DNA of 64,000 nt. It comes from Branchiostoma floridae (taxonomy: Eukaryota; Chordata; Leptocardii; Amphioxiformes; Branchiostomatidae). Under the pieces are notes generated by a model, which saw only the letters and a list, made by a program, of their open reading frames with translations, searched no databases and was not told the DNA's origin. Below are positions 53,201 through 62,020 of this stretch, in pieces. The position numbers and the translations under genes were made by a program. Positions within the stretch are counted from its first letter, which is position 1. Each line of letters begins with the position of its first letter. The stretch lies in contig NC_049979.1 in the NCBI RefSeq assembly GCF_000003815.2, positions 21,718,518-21,782,517 of the forward strand, in the 5' to 3' direction.

Positions 53201-56200
53201 TATAGAATCAATTCAAACCAATTACAAATTTAGAATACCATTTTATGGTTGAAATACTAGTAAAATCAACTACGATGAGTTTTCATTTGTGAAAAAAACT
53301 TAAGTTTTTGTTGTATAAAGTATCATTTGTAAAAAAAGTACTCAGTTTACCCCATTGGCTACGATGTGCTTTTCTTAGATGGCAATGATAATGATCATTC
53401 GTTTTTATTACTTGACAATTCTTCCCAAACAAATTTATGTTAGGCATAATTGGACATCAGAACTTTCTATTTTATATTACATGGTTCTTATTGTTTCTAA
53501 AATCCCATTATACGACGTAAAGTAACATATCTACCACACACTCTGTGCCTCTCCTTTGAAAATTGAATTTGGCTACATCAGCCGCGTGCGCATGGATCCT
53601 TTGTGACACTGACCTTTGCCAGCTTAATGAGGTGTGACATGCCTTAAATTGCCCGCGACTAGCTCACAATTGGTTCGTTTGCTTCCTGAATAATCACTAC
53701 ACGAGGGGCAATGGATGTCCAACAGATCCAACAAACGGATAGGTTAGATAAAGTCTCACATAGCGCCACATGTTAAATCAGCTTCGTATTGCCTTGGACT
53801 GTACAATACATGATTCATTGTCAATCGATGTATTAGTCACTTCCCATGCATACGGGAACGGGACACCCTCGTGCTTGTCAAACTTTGTGGTCTCAAATAC
53901 TTACCACGTCTTCTTAGTGAAATGATATGCAAACCTACTCTCCAAGCAGAGGTTAGGCTCCTGCTGTTTTTAACGGGGGTTTTTTAAGTCGTTTTTATCG
54001 GGCTTTCTATTTTGTCATTTTTCTTGAAGTACGCCAGCCAAGGTTTTGACACAGCAAGATAGAATACAAAATAGAAAGCCCGATAAAAACAATTTAAAAA
54101 AACGTTAAAAGATAGCCGAAGCCTAACCTCTGCTTGGAGAGTAATGCAAACCACGTAATCGCCAATGCTGTGCCATTAGAAAAAAAAGTACTTTACGCCT
54201 ATCTCCGCACTCGACTCGGGCGAAAATGAGTATTACCTAAATTTAGCTTTGGTCAGGGACGTCCTGGATGAGACGCTCATCTGGAGGCCCTGTGTTTGAG
54301 GACTAGCAAACCTCCAGCATGTTAGAGATCCAACCGTACTTATTGCAAAAGAGTGATAGTTTAACAGTTGGGCAGCTTCTACGTACTGGACAAAAATGGT
54401 TTGTTACGCATTATGCTGGTTTACCAGCTTAACAAAGTTTACGTTTCTATGTCCGCTCATCCATGACGTACAGCTTGTGGTGACCACGGTGCGAGTTAGA
54501 AGAATTGATAAATGTTACTACATGTAATCACATGCACAGAGTCATTTATGAATTTATTTCATGGTTCATTGTTGTTTATTCTTTCTTTTCCCGGACTGTT
54601 CTCTTACACAAGGGTTCCTGAATTATCCATTCATTCCTTTTCCGACGTTTACATTCATGAGACCAATCAAGAATTGAACCTGATTTCCAACACGGAGGTA
54701 AAAAAATCTAAAGTGATCCAACTTCCACTGATATACATTTCATTCTTTAGAAAAACACACGTCAAGGGGTATGAACGATTTTGTCCTTAGCTGAATCTTT
54801 GAATGTGCTGGAGATAGTCTCCTTTCCTTCCCATCATATACGTTTAGTCTGGGCCGGTAATGCTGACAAATGCATTGCCATTACAATACACGGGTACCGG
54901 GTATTCAGCTACTTCAAACTTTTGTTCAAGCAGCTCAAAGTAGAAAGGAAGACTGGCTGTATGATGTATATGGATCATTTGACTTGAAATACCACTGCAT
55001 ATGACAAATGGCCTTTGAAGCATACCTATAATTCAATCACCGTCTGAATACAACCACTGGAGCCACAAACTTAAGGTTTCATGATATCCCGAATTTTTGT
55101 GAATTCCTTGTTTTAATCATTGTGAATTTCTCGCTAATTCTGTCTAACTAAGCATTCACCTCTCTTCCTGTAGGATTTTTTACCCGGACCAAGCCTGCTG
55201 CACCTAAACTTTAGACCCAATCTAAAACGGCTCGTACTACACGTTTCCAGTTACGCAATTTTCTTCCCCATCACATTCTGCCATCTTTTACCCAGTAGGC
55301 TTGGTGGAATAAACTTTCATACACACACTCAACAGACACACCGAAAACATTACCTCAGTTTTTACGGAGGTAACAATGTATGGATAAGTGCTTATACCCC
55401 CTTTCCACTAGGATGGCGCTCTCACCGCGCTCTCTCTATGATCTAAAATTTGACATATCGCTCAGCGAATTCTATAGAAAAGAAAAGAATCTTTTTACAC
55501 TTTGTGTGTTTTGTTGTCTTCGCGGTCACACATTCACATGCTGTACGACATACCCAGTGTGAAAGCCAAGGATACACATATCCTATTTACGTCGCAGTGA
55601 GAGCTTAGCCCGATCGTCGTCTAGTAGAAATGGGGCCTAAGCTTTATCATACGTCGTATGGGGATCCTGCGGGAAACAAGAGAAGTAGCAGGGATACCAG
55701 CCGGGTTCACGGTTTCCAGAGGCCCGGCAGGAGCAGTAATGGAAGTGATGGCATCGTCTTTGCACTTAAGCCTCCAAACAAAACCATCAATACTAATGTA
55801 GGGGGTGGCCATTCTGGGGAATAGGAATTCTCCACGGCCATTTGACAGCCTTAAGACTGACGCGACTGAGAGGCTCAGGACCATTGCTCATCCAAACACC
55901 ACTGTCCAGTTTTCGCTCAGTAAGACGTTTTACTTATATTCTCAATGCTTATCAAAACAACTTGAAATTTTTATCCATATATGGTTCTCCATATGAACTT
56001 GCAAAACTTTATGGCGTGATTTCGAAATGGTATAAGGATGTATTTGAAATTATATCCGGCAAGATAACAAAGACAAGGTAGTGCTGCACTCAAGTAATCC
56101 CTACATGAAACCATTATACAATTAAACAATTATACAGAGAATAGATACATAACGTTATACACAAATAAACAAATAAGTAAGTACAAGCAATCATTGATGT

Positions 56201-56475
56201 GATACATTATACAATTAAGTCAATCCATGAATAGAAACAGAAGGCATTACTGTGGGAAATAATCTTTACTGTCGGGACTTACCTAATGCGTCATCCGATT
56301 CCCAGTGTGATCTGTAGTATGTCCTGGACCTCCGATCCTTCCTGCCGAAGGACCCTGGTAGGGACCCAGTTCTCAGCGTGCCGTCGGACAGCTTGGGCGG
56401 CAGCTGCCTCGAACCGTTCAGCGTCTTTATCTCGATGGTGGTGTCGTACCTGCCGCTCTCACACTGTTTCCTCAT
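43603..56475 (-). CDS. FIBCD1-like type II membrane fibrinogen-related (FReD) receptor, 4 coding exons, 439 aa
   Basis: Joining 56475-56283, 46408-46265, 44951-44643 and 44276-43603 gives one uninterrupted 440-codon frame including the stop; all introns are GT-AG and all in phase 1. Residues 1-93 form a basic cytoplasmic tail. Residues ~95-117 are a single hydrophobic helix preceded by a Lys/Arg-rich stretch, predicting type II topology. Residues ~118-207 form a heptad-rich coiled-coil stalk. C209 and C212 at its end could bridge chains. Residues 217-439 are a complete FReD with four cysteines (217, 245, 376, 389), GGGWTV, the WWYNDC and NLNG signatures and a calcium motif (D366, D368). There are seven N-glycosylation sequons (N173, 236, 270, 350, 356, 369, 422). 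Length and order match vertebrate FIBCD1 (461 aa), a surface receptor for acetylated ligands. The role in recognition of microbial or chitin-like ligands is inferred from the family. Intron sizes are about 9.87 kb, 1.31 kb and 0.37 kb. Alternatives are another FReD class, such as ficolin- or angiopoietin-like, but the membrane anchor argues against a secreted form. Confidence 0.88.
44643..44951 (-). CDS. Exon 3 of the FReD receptor: coiled-coil stalk, residues 113-215
   Basis: The exon is 309 bases, phase 1 at both ends. The acceptor follows a good pyrimidine tract (TTGTTGTGCAG|TG) and the donor is CGAG|GTATGA. The encoded stalk has repeated Leu/Val spacing from L119 to L206 with abundant Arg, Lys, Asp and Glu, as in a coiled coil. 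C166 lies mid-stalk and C209/C212 lie just before the FReD; FIBCD1-type receptors form disulfide-supported oligomers, so these are candidate interchain cysteines (inference). N173 is in a glycosylation sequon. Confidence 0.87.
45049..45482. repeat. Pair of ~75-bp direct repeats in intron 2
   Basis: 45049-45121 and 45401-45482 share GTAAAACTT, GCCCAGTTA, CTTTTAACCAT, ATCTTACAGATTTA and CATACAAC. They lie about 350 bases apart with unrelated sequence between. Origin unknown. Confidence 0.75.
46019..46182. mobile_element. MITE-like element, 164 bp, ~31-bp imperfect inverted repeats
   Basis: The left end ATAAGCTGGTTCACGGTTTG and the inverted right end ATAAGACGGTTCACGGTTTC match apart from a few bases, and the arms run inward to GCGCATG or TCGCATG. 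The centre contains ATTATGGGTAAT. No target-site duplication is certain, though TA-rich flanks fit a TA insertion. It lies in intron 2 of the FReD gene, about 80 bases past exon 2. Confidence 0.7.
46265..46408 (-). CDS. Exon 2 of the FReD receptor: basic juxtamembrane stretch and transmembrane helix, residues 65-112
   Basis: The exon is 144 bases, phase 1 at both ends. The acceptor is GTTGCAG|AACCC and the donor is ACAG|GTACGT. It encodes a Lys-rich stretch (EKKKERKPQRP) and then most of the membrane helix (IMCSILTWVALIGLLGFT), completed by VWLYV from exon 3. A second AG lies 7 bases upstream (TCTGCAG at 46416-46422). Using it would stay open but shift the frame, destroy the helix and mismatch exon 3, so the nearer acceptor is preferred. 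Being symmetric, the exon could be skipped without a frameshift, which would remove the membrane anchor. Confidence 0.85.
46456..46650 (+). repeat. tRNA-derived SINE with near-perfect pol III A and B boxes
   Basis: The A box TGGTCTAATAG (46463-46473) fits TRGYNNARNNG exactly, and the B box GGTTCGAACC (46507-46516) follows 34 bases after it. The body continues CCTTTGGGAACGACA, GAAAATGAGTACCT and GGACGTAATGCCGGGGG. The same body words occur at 4300-4345, 17845-17960 and 54185-54360. It lies in intron 1 of the FReD gene, antisense to the gene. It is not a true tRNA, because no acceptor stem pairing is evident. Confidence 0.75.
47573..47941 (-). CDS. Hypothetical ORF in FReD intron 1 (low confidence)
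   Basis: A 122-residue frame whose first ~65 residues (KRTPPDSEMDGALGQAAKLA, then AELACTLERR) are more protein-like than the AT-rich second half. The initial codon is not a clear ATG start. A possible acceptor, CATCTGCTGAG, lies just upstream with a poor pyrimidine tract, and no strong donor was found. It could be an unrecognised exon or chance. Confidence 0.15.
   Translation of the reverse strand: MKRTPPDSEMDGALGQAAKLAELACTLERRTANVCMAHGNATTSISVRESMTDAHNRIRCYHLEMQVAKSCKLYVNVYVLKGFNIVTGFYYVNVGKIQPTYCCNAVHLEIKLKTYRESIRYQ
49081..49163. repeat. 42-bp tandem duplication with poly-T
   Basis: AAGTTTACATTTTGGCTG, a T run, then AGTCTGTCTGTTT occurs at 49081 and 49123. The copies differ almost only in T-run length, so the duplication is recent. 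Confidence 0.9.
50656..51040. mobile_element. MITE-like element, ~385 bp, second member of family A
   Basis: The left end CACCATTCAACTAGGGCGGC and the right end, read inverted, CCCCATCTTACTAGACGGCG form imperfect inverted repeats. The interior shares TTTGACAGATCGCTCAACCA with the element at 55393-55636 (TTTGACATATCGCTCAGCGA there). It lies in intron 1 of the FReD gene. Boundaries are approximate. Confidence 0.55.
51400..51520 (-). CDS. Hypothetical coding exon or chance ORF (low confidence)
   Basis: This is the start of the longest gap-free frame outside the FReD gene (147 codons, 51520-51077, minus strand). The first ~45 residues are MEVANSEGIELKLPKTF followed by a Leu/Thr-rich stretch, before a possible donor, CACACAG|GTAGAAAG. 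Nothing in it is recognised. A 147-codon frame is near the maximum expected by chance in 64 kb of both strands at this GC. It lies in intron 1 of the FReD gene on the same strand, but gives no phase-1 junction to exon 2 that would support an alternative exon. Confidence 0.15.
52331..52516 (-). CDS. Small hypothetical ORF starting AAAATGGCGGG (low confidence)
   Basis: A 61-residue minus-strand frame beginning MAGKWRRTFNL with two overlapping ATGGCGG motifs, which resemble YY1-type elements found at promoters and 5' ends. Six codons and one base in there is a C|GTACGT that would be a phase-1 donor compatible with exon 2 of the FReD gene. The protein itself is not recognised. It might be an alternative first exon, a small gene or chance. 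Confidence 0.2.
   Translation of the reverse strand: MAGKWRRTFNLTHSVVDPGDNATVPHTFTRVVGHQKKFKIAVESCSSCAVSTCDYYLQIWR
53936..54143. mobile_element. MITE, 208 bp, ~78-bp terminal inverted repeats, 9-bp target-site duplication
   Basis: Both ends begin TACTCTCCAAGCAGAGGTTA on opposite strands, and the inverted arms extend to about 78 bases, ending in GGGCTTTCTATTTTGT. ATGCAAACC flanks the element on both sides (53927-53935 and 54144-54152), a 9-bp target-site duplication. There is no coding capacity. A 9-bp duplication with long arms is typical of Mutator-like (MULE) derived elements; Merlin-type is an alternative. It lies in intron 1 of the FReD gene. Confidence 0.9.
54185..54360 (+). repeat. SINE body/3' half, headless copy
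   Basis: Shares GAAAATGAGTA, ACCT and GACGTCC with the SINE at 46456. It then has GGCCCTGTGTTTGAGGACTA, GTTAGAGATCCAACC and ACTTATTGCAAAAGAGTG, which line up with GGTCCCGTGTGTGGGGAGAG and CACGTTAAAGAAAGCGCCAC of the copy at 17845. There is no tRNA-like head. It sits just right of the MITE at 53936-54143. Confidence 0.6.
55300..55379. repeat. Dispersed repeat with TTACCTC...GAGGTAA hairpin and GACACACCGAAAAC motif
   Basis: CAACAGACACACCGAAAACA is followed by the hairpin TTACCTCAG-TTTTTAC-GGAGGTAA. The same order occurs in diverged form at 37340-37402. An inverted partial copy lies at 59465-59512, and an inverted hairpin-only copy at 365-405. Confidence 0.6.
55393..55636. mobile_element. MITE-like element, ~244 bp, CACTAGGA...TAGTAGAAATGGGG ends (family A)
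   Basis: The left end reads CCCCTTTCCACTAGGATGGC. The right end, read on the other strand, is CCCCATTTCTACTAGACGAC. This is an imperfect inverted repeat with the same order of features as the element at 50656-51040. The interior holds TTTGACATATCGCTCAGCGA, also found in diverged form in that second element (TTTGACAGATCGCTCAACCA). There is no coding capacity. Confidence 0.6.
56283..56475 (-). CDS. Exon 1 (coding) of the FReD receptor: cytoplasmic tail, residues 1-64
   Basis: The ATG at 56475-56473 has A at -3. An in-frame TGA lies 10 codons upstream (56505-56503) with no ATG between, which supports this start if no acceptor intervenes. The exon ends at a consensus donor, GCATTAG|GTAAGT, after 64 codons plus one base. 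The tail is polar, basic in its second half (GRKDRRSR) and contains no recognised signalling motif. The 174-residue plus-strand frame at 56286-56810 is its antisense shadow. An upstream non-coding exon is possible, because AG dinucleotides after pyrimidine-containing stretches occur just upstream (for example near 56508). Confidence 0.75.
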
Positions 56476-59400
56476 CCTGCCTGCCTGCGCCAGATAATCC
56501 AATCAGCCCCTGCGGATGGAGCCAGCCAGGTGTTATCACCAAGAAACAAAGAATAACATTTGTCCCCGTGTACATGTTGGGGGCGCTGTATACTCAACGG
56601 TGGTTCGACACATGCGCTGTTCCACAGCACTTAATCATCTCAGTGAATTTTAATTCCACGTCATCAGTTCTGCATGTAGGAACCACATCATTTACAACAT
56701 TGGAGTTATATCTTCTTTATTTCTTGAGTGCAGGTCGTATGACCTCTGGGGGAAAAGCTTCAATGACTACAGCAAACTCGGGCTCAATTTTACACAAAAG
56801 CTGTGATTGAATGTAGCTCGGGCGGTACGCAATGTTTCAAAACTTAGCGCGCCCCCGTAGACTGAGAGAAGTTTTCTTTAAAGTTGTTATCATGTACGCG
56901 CAGGATGTGGATTCTTCTTACTACCGTGACTGGCATAGCTTAAGTCAACAATGTAACAAAGGAGCTTGCAGAATTTTCTTGAGCTGTGCAAATCATCGCA
57001 CATGGGTAAATAGTGGGGATAAGCATACTTCGTATCATTTATCATTCTACTAGGTTAAACCACCTGTGTTATAGTCATAAAACATGACAAATGTTTTATC
57101 AAAATGTCGTTGTTGGGTAACCTTTCTGTGGTTCCGCAATCTTAGTACTTGAGTGTTCATTGGAATATATTCGCCTATTTCTTTTCATGCGAACAATAGG
57201 AATAGATATGTCATTGGCGTAACTTTTGTAATGATGGCCAGATAATTACATTATGTTCATGTAATTTCTGGCACACGAGTTCTGATCAACCTGTCTTCAA
57301 CATACTCGCCTCTTCCTTCCTCTCCAACATTGCATAGAACCGACCTTTTGTATTAAAATACATTGTATTGTATGTCTTAACCAAGTATTGCAACTACATT
57401 AATTGAATATATATGTTCTTGCACTGGGTATGAAGTGTACAATATGGTTTTTCATCAATGATTAATGCTGTAATGATTATTCTACAGAGGCTTACCACAG
57501 TTCCCCTCTAAGTATGAATGGCTATTCATGACGAAGAGAACCTATAAGGTATAATTCTAGCTCAACATTTGAGAACTAAATTCAAGATCAAGTCAACACG
57601 TTTGCTCGCATCTAGATGTGAGATTTGAGGTTGTGAATAACTATTCCCGACTTAATGAAGACATATGTTGTATCGATATAACGCTCGCTTCTATGCATAG
57701 ATGAGCTAGGTGATAGGTATCAGCCAACAAATCGCTTCCACCGCAAGATATAACGATACCTGTATACCTGCTACATATGATTGCGTGTAGTATAATACAA
57801 GGTAACCATATATCCATATATGAAATGTTTTATTGCAAATTCATGCCCATGGGGCTAATTGCAAGTGAACAAAATCAAATACATGGAGTGACTGAAAACG
57901 GGTAAATAATCTAAATTCTAACATACAAAGATTAGCTGATTGTATGAACATACAGAATATCGAGTACGATTCTAAAACCTACATTCTTATTGCGGGGTTT
58001 GACTTCTTTTTTGAAAACAGTTGAAAATGAAATGTCTCACATTTTCTATGATAGATTGATTCAATGATTTTAGCAGAAGGTGTGTCTTTTGTGTGTGTGT
58101 GTTTTAATGAAAATTTTGGTGTGTATACACTACAATATAGCATATAGTCTTACCTTGAAAGAAGTAAAAATATCATATTTTAACTGTCATGGCGTCCGGT
58201 TTTCAACCATGCAACCCGACAATGTCACGGTAGCCACCGCGAGTGCTTTATCTGTACATACCCGACCATACGCCCTGTATGTAACATGAGCCCACAGATT
58301 CGTAGATGAATGCGTTTACTGTTCCACTTCCCTGTATGGTGATGAATTATAGAGATCGAAATCTATTATGAAGTAATCTCCATGGAAATCCAAGAGTCGT
58401 TATTGAAAGCGCAAGCTCCCAGAGCAAGTTACCATCTTCAATAATTACGCAAACTTTTCCCAAACAGTTATAGCTATCGACCGGGGCTGGCGCGTACGTA
58501 CAGTACATACGGCTATGCATACGTAGGTACAACTATTGTTGTCATACGTACTCGGTGTAGAATGTCACGGAGTCCCTGGGAAGCTCGGCAATATTTCCCA
58601 ATCACCTCGTTAACATTCACACACCGTCAAGACGGGAAAATGAAGTTAAATAACGTACAGGGTATGTCGACTCGTGAGGTTGGATTAACTACCTCATAAG
58701 CGCAGTCCACAATGGTGCTGTACCGGGGAACGGCGTAAATCACCGCCAGCTTATTGCAACGGCTGACCTATTCATACGGTTGTGTAATAAACCACGTTCA
58801 TGTGCCTTCATGGAAAAACACATGCTGCCGATATGACTGTTTGATGATATGGAATAGTGTGCCCAGCAAGGCTATAGCGTGGGGCATTCTACATGCAATT
58901 ATTTTTAAGTAACCAACTTTTAAAAGAAATTAGGACTTAACCATTTTTTGACCAGTCTACTACTACTTCCGAGACGTGACGTTAGAGCCACGTGACCAAC
59001 CAACTGGTTCATATCAGATAACCTATGTCGCCCGCCGTCTCTGTTTGAATAAGTCCCAATTTCGGTTAAGTTATGTTTAACTTCCATTAGCCTTTTTCAT
59101 TTAACAAGTTGACAGAGATGAATTTGCATGCTACATTTAATGACATTTATGTATTTTCCGACAATACACCCCCGATGCAAAAATTAATTCTAATGGGTGC
59201 GTACGTTTTTTATAACCAGAAAGTTACTTTATTGTAATCTATTCTCAAAATCAATCGTTACAGATCATAGCTTCCTTTCTTTGGTTATTCTTAACTTATG
59301 TCCAAATATTTCATTAAGACTATTTGATGGCAAAGCACCTCCCTCCGGCGTTCATTATCATTACTACAGCTACTGTTGGAGACAGCGCTAAGGTGGTGCA

Positions 59401-61569
59401 TGAATACGAATCATATGCACGTAGTCCCAGTATCACCTACACATTGATGTTCTAGTTACTAGTTAACATGTACGGAGATATTGTTTTCGGTGTGTCTGTT
59501 TCTACAGCTTTTTCCGACGTGACAGGAGGCGAAGGGCAGAATTCTAAGTTGTGCGTGTAAAAGGCAGCGAAGCTCAGAGTTGGCAGAATAGGTAATCCGT
59601 CAACCTTGTGTGACAACTAGCAGATGTTGCATACTTGGGGTCATTACAAGGGGCTACTTATTCCGAAAGAAAGGAATTGCTTTTAAGTCTGTCTGCTTGT
59701 CTGTTTTTTTTTCTTGACGAGAGAAAAAAATCATATCTTACAGAGGCATGAGATCCTTGAACTCTTATTACAAATGTTCTGTCAATTCGTGCGCTGCCAT
59801 ATAATAAATATTACCAATACTGACAATGTGCTTTAAAACCTACTAAAGTACGTGTAATAGAATAATGCAATGTCTGACTTACTCTAGTAAATAAGAGTAT
59901 CCAAGGTAAGTAAAAACCACAAGTCACATTGTGCTGTGAAATTTCCAATCAACACACAATCAACAAGCAGTTAATTGCACGATAGCAATAGAGATCCTAG
60001 ATATAAATAATCATCGAAGAGCTTGTAACGTGTTTCGTTTATTGTCAATTAGGCTTTAGTATGATTACATTAATGTACGATGTGTAGCGAGAAGGTTGAT
60101 TATCATTTCTGCTTAAATTACAGCAACGGAATTATCTGTTTAATGTAATAGATGAGCTGTACTTGAAATGAATAGTATTAAACACGAGGAGCTGCTTTGG
60201 GGCCCCGGTTTGAAATTCTAATAAATCGTGTTCTCTCAACTATAAATATTGTGGAGGTATGCGAGGGATTCAATTTTCAACAGGAACCGAGGTACAAAGC
60301 GTGATACATGCTTAATGTATATGTTCGTGTCGCATGTCCATATTGCTATTACAATTAAGATTTACAAATCACAATCCATAGTATCGACTTTCTTGAAGCT
60401 TTCAAATTTGTAAAGTTGTCACTTATGTAACACAAACAAGAGCTGCCTACCACCAAAACGTGCTTGCCCACAGCTTGTTCAACACTCGAAGTAGAAATAA
60501 CAAGAGATAGAAGTAATACCAAGAAAAGTCACTAAGACGCCTAAAACTTAATCATTGTTTCAATGGCAAAATATTGAAATATCTATATATACTGAATTAG
60601 ATATTGCAATTCATTAATAGCTTCTGGAGTAAGTTATGCTTTTAAACCATTAATACCTATACAAACTCTACCGAAATCATGATATTCTTGGGGAAGGTAA
60701 TTAATCTAAGTAACGCAGGAACCATAATAAACGTATAGTTCCTGCAAAGCATACCTTCTCCGTGGTTAATTTTTGTCTAGCTCTACTTGAGCCACATTTG
60801 TATTTCGAAGTTCCTACAACTGTTTTTTGGAGTTGTGAGTTGCAAGTTTGTCTCAGCTGAATGCCTGATTCCCCCTGTGTTTGCCTGCGTGGAAGGTCGA
60901 TATCCATTATGATTTGTCCATGTACGCAAATATTTCACCCTAGTAATGGAGACAACAATCAAGTTACCATCTGGGACGGTGACTTCCATTAGCTCAAGCC
61001 CGGGAATGATCGAACTGCCCTTGACAATGGCTGCCTTGATGGCTTCCAAGCCAGGATGTATTGTCCCCCCTACCCCTTGATTCTTACCATTCATCAAACC
61101 TTATCGCGCCCATCACACATAACTGTATGATTACGTCTATAAAGAGGCATGGTTGAATACATTATTGCAGATACCCTGCCTATCTGGGTGGTCCAGCATC
61201 TGGGTTCGTGCGATAATCAGAATCAGCCAGCCACCTACGGCTTCCTGTACGGGCCCTACCTGTGTGGAACGTAAAGGCGCTTAATAGGATATGTCCTCAC
61301 CCTCTACAGCGTTTGTTACACCAAGTTTAGCGAATGTTGCGGCAAAGTCTGTGAAGGATAATCGTTTTTGGTGTGGGATATATCATCAGATATCGGACAG
61401 ATAGTTCTGCTAGACTTTGCCTATGACAACTCACTGGGAGTCTCCAGTGCATTTGGCCCTTGTCAGACATAGTCATGATCAACCATTGCCTTTTAGATTG
61501 TCCGCAAATAGTTGGGAATTAGTCGTAAGCAGTGTCATCTGTTGTTGAGAGTTGGTCGTCGAGATATTG
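56476..61569. other. Upstream of the FReD start: no gene recognised
   Basis: An inverted CCAAT (plus-strand CCAATCAGCC near 56499) lies just 5' of the start codon of the FReD gene and could belong to its promoter or 5' leader. No TATA box is evident. Beyond 57 kb the sequence is AT-rich with short frames, a brief GT run near 58093 and the repeat fragment at 59465. Confidence 0.5.
59465..59512. repeat. Dispersed repeat, inverted partial copy of the 55300 element
   Basis: GTACGGAGATATTG, then TTTTCGGTGTGTCTGTTTCT, the reverse complement of the CAGACACACCGAAAAC motif at 55300. Only one arm of the hairpin remains. Confidence 0.5.
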
Positions 61570-61720
61570 CCTACTGGTCTCGAAAAGTCGTCGGGCCTGT
61601 CGACTTTTAGTTTAGAAAAATCCGATTCGTGAAAGTCATAATCTCCTTGGATGCGACCAGAGATGTGAACTCGAGCTAATACAGGAAGGATACCAGGCAA
61701 CTTCCAATCCACGGCGACCT
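61570..61720 (+). repeat. Dispersed repeat B, copy 3
   Basis: AAAGTCGTCGGGCC, GGATGCGACCAGAGA, TGTGAACTCGAGCTAATAC, GGATACCAGGCAACTTC. It is a diverged relative of the copies at 15470 and 32780 and lies just left of the LINE relic at 61749-62020. Confidence 0.4.
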
Positions 61721-61748
61721 TCCGGTTGGAAAGTGGTCAACAGTAAAC

Positions 61749-62020
61749 TCATGGGAAGGTCCTGAAATGTTTGAATGGAGTTTTATCAGCTAACTTCAGT
61801 TCATCCTCAAATGAGGTGCCATTAACGATGTCCGAACATGCATCTCTATCTAGCATGGCGGCTAGCGAGTTGAAGTCCTTCAAACCGACCTCCTACTCCA
61901 AAACTTTCTTAAGTGTCAGGTTCGGTCGTCCCCTTTTCCTCTTTCGTTTTATATCAGTTGGAAATATCCTAACTTCAGGACAGACTGTACGTCTAGTGAA
62001 AGTCGTGTCCTTAAACAACC
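61749..62020 (-). pseudogene. LINE ORF2 C-terminal tail relic with one internal stop
   Basis: The minus-strand frame reads TRRTVCPEVR, then KRKRKRGRPNLTLKKVLE, a TAG at 61895-61893, then EVGLKDFNSLAAMLDRDACS and on to a TGA at 61751-61749. The basic GRP motif followed about 35 residues later by an A-M-L-D-R-D segment is the conserved end of animal LINE endonuclease-reverse transcriptases. The in-frame stop and the upstream TGA near 62020 show decay. Nothing of the polymerase domain is seen upstream. Confidence 0.55.

Noticed and set aside
56473-56502. Translation start at TTG 56502 upstream of exon 1 ATG
   Set aside because: A non-AUG start is unnecessary: a well-placed ATG with A at -3 lies nine codons later, and TGA precedes the TTG.
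56286-56810. 174-residue plus-strand frame, the longest gap-free single-exon frame after the FReD exon
   Set aside because: It is antisense to FReD exon 1 (56475-56283), Ser/Arg/Cys-rich as expected for the complement of a GC-rich coding exon, and matches no domain.
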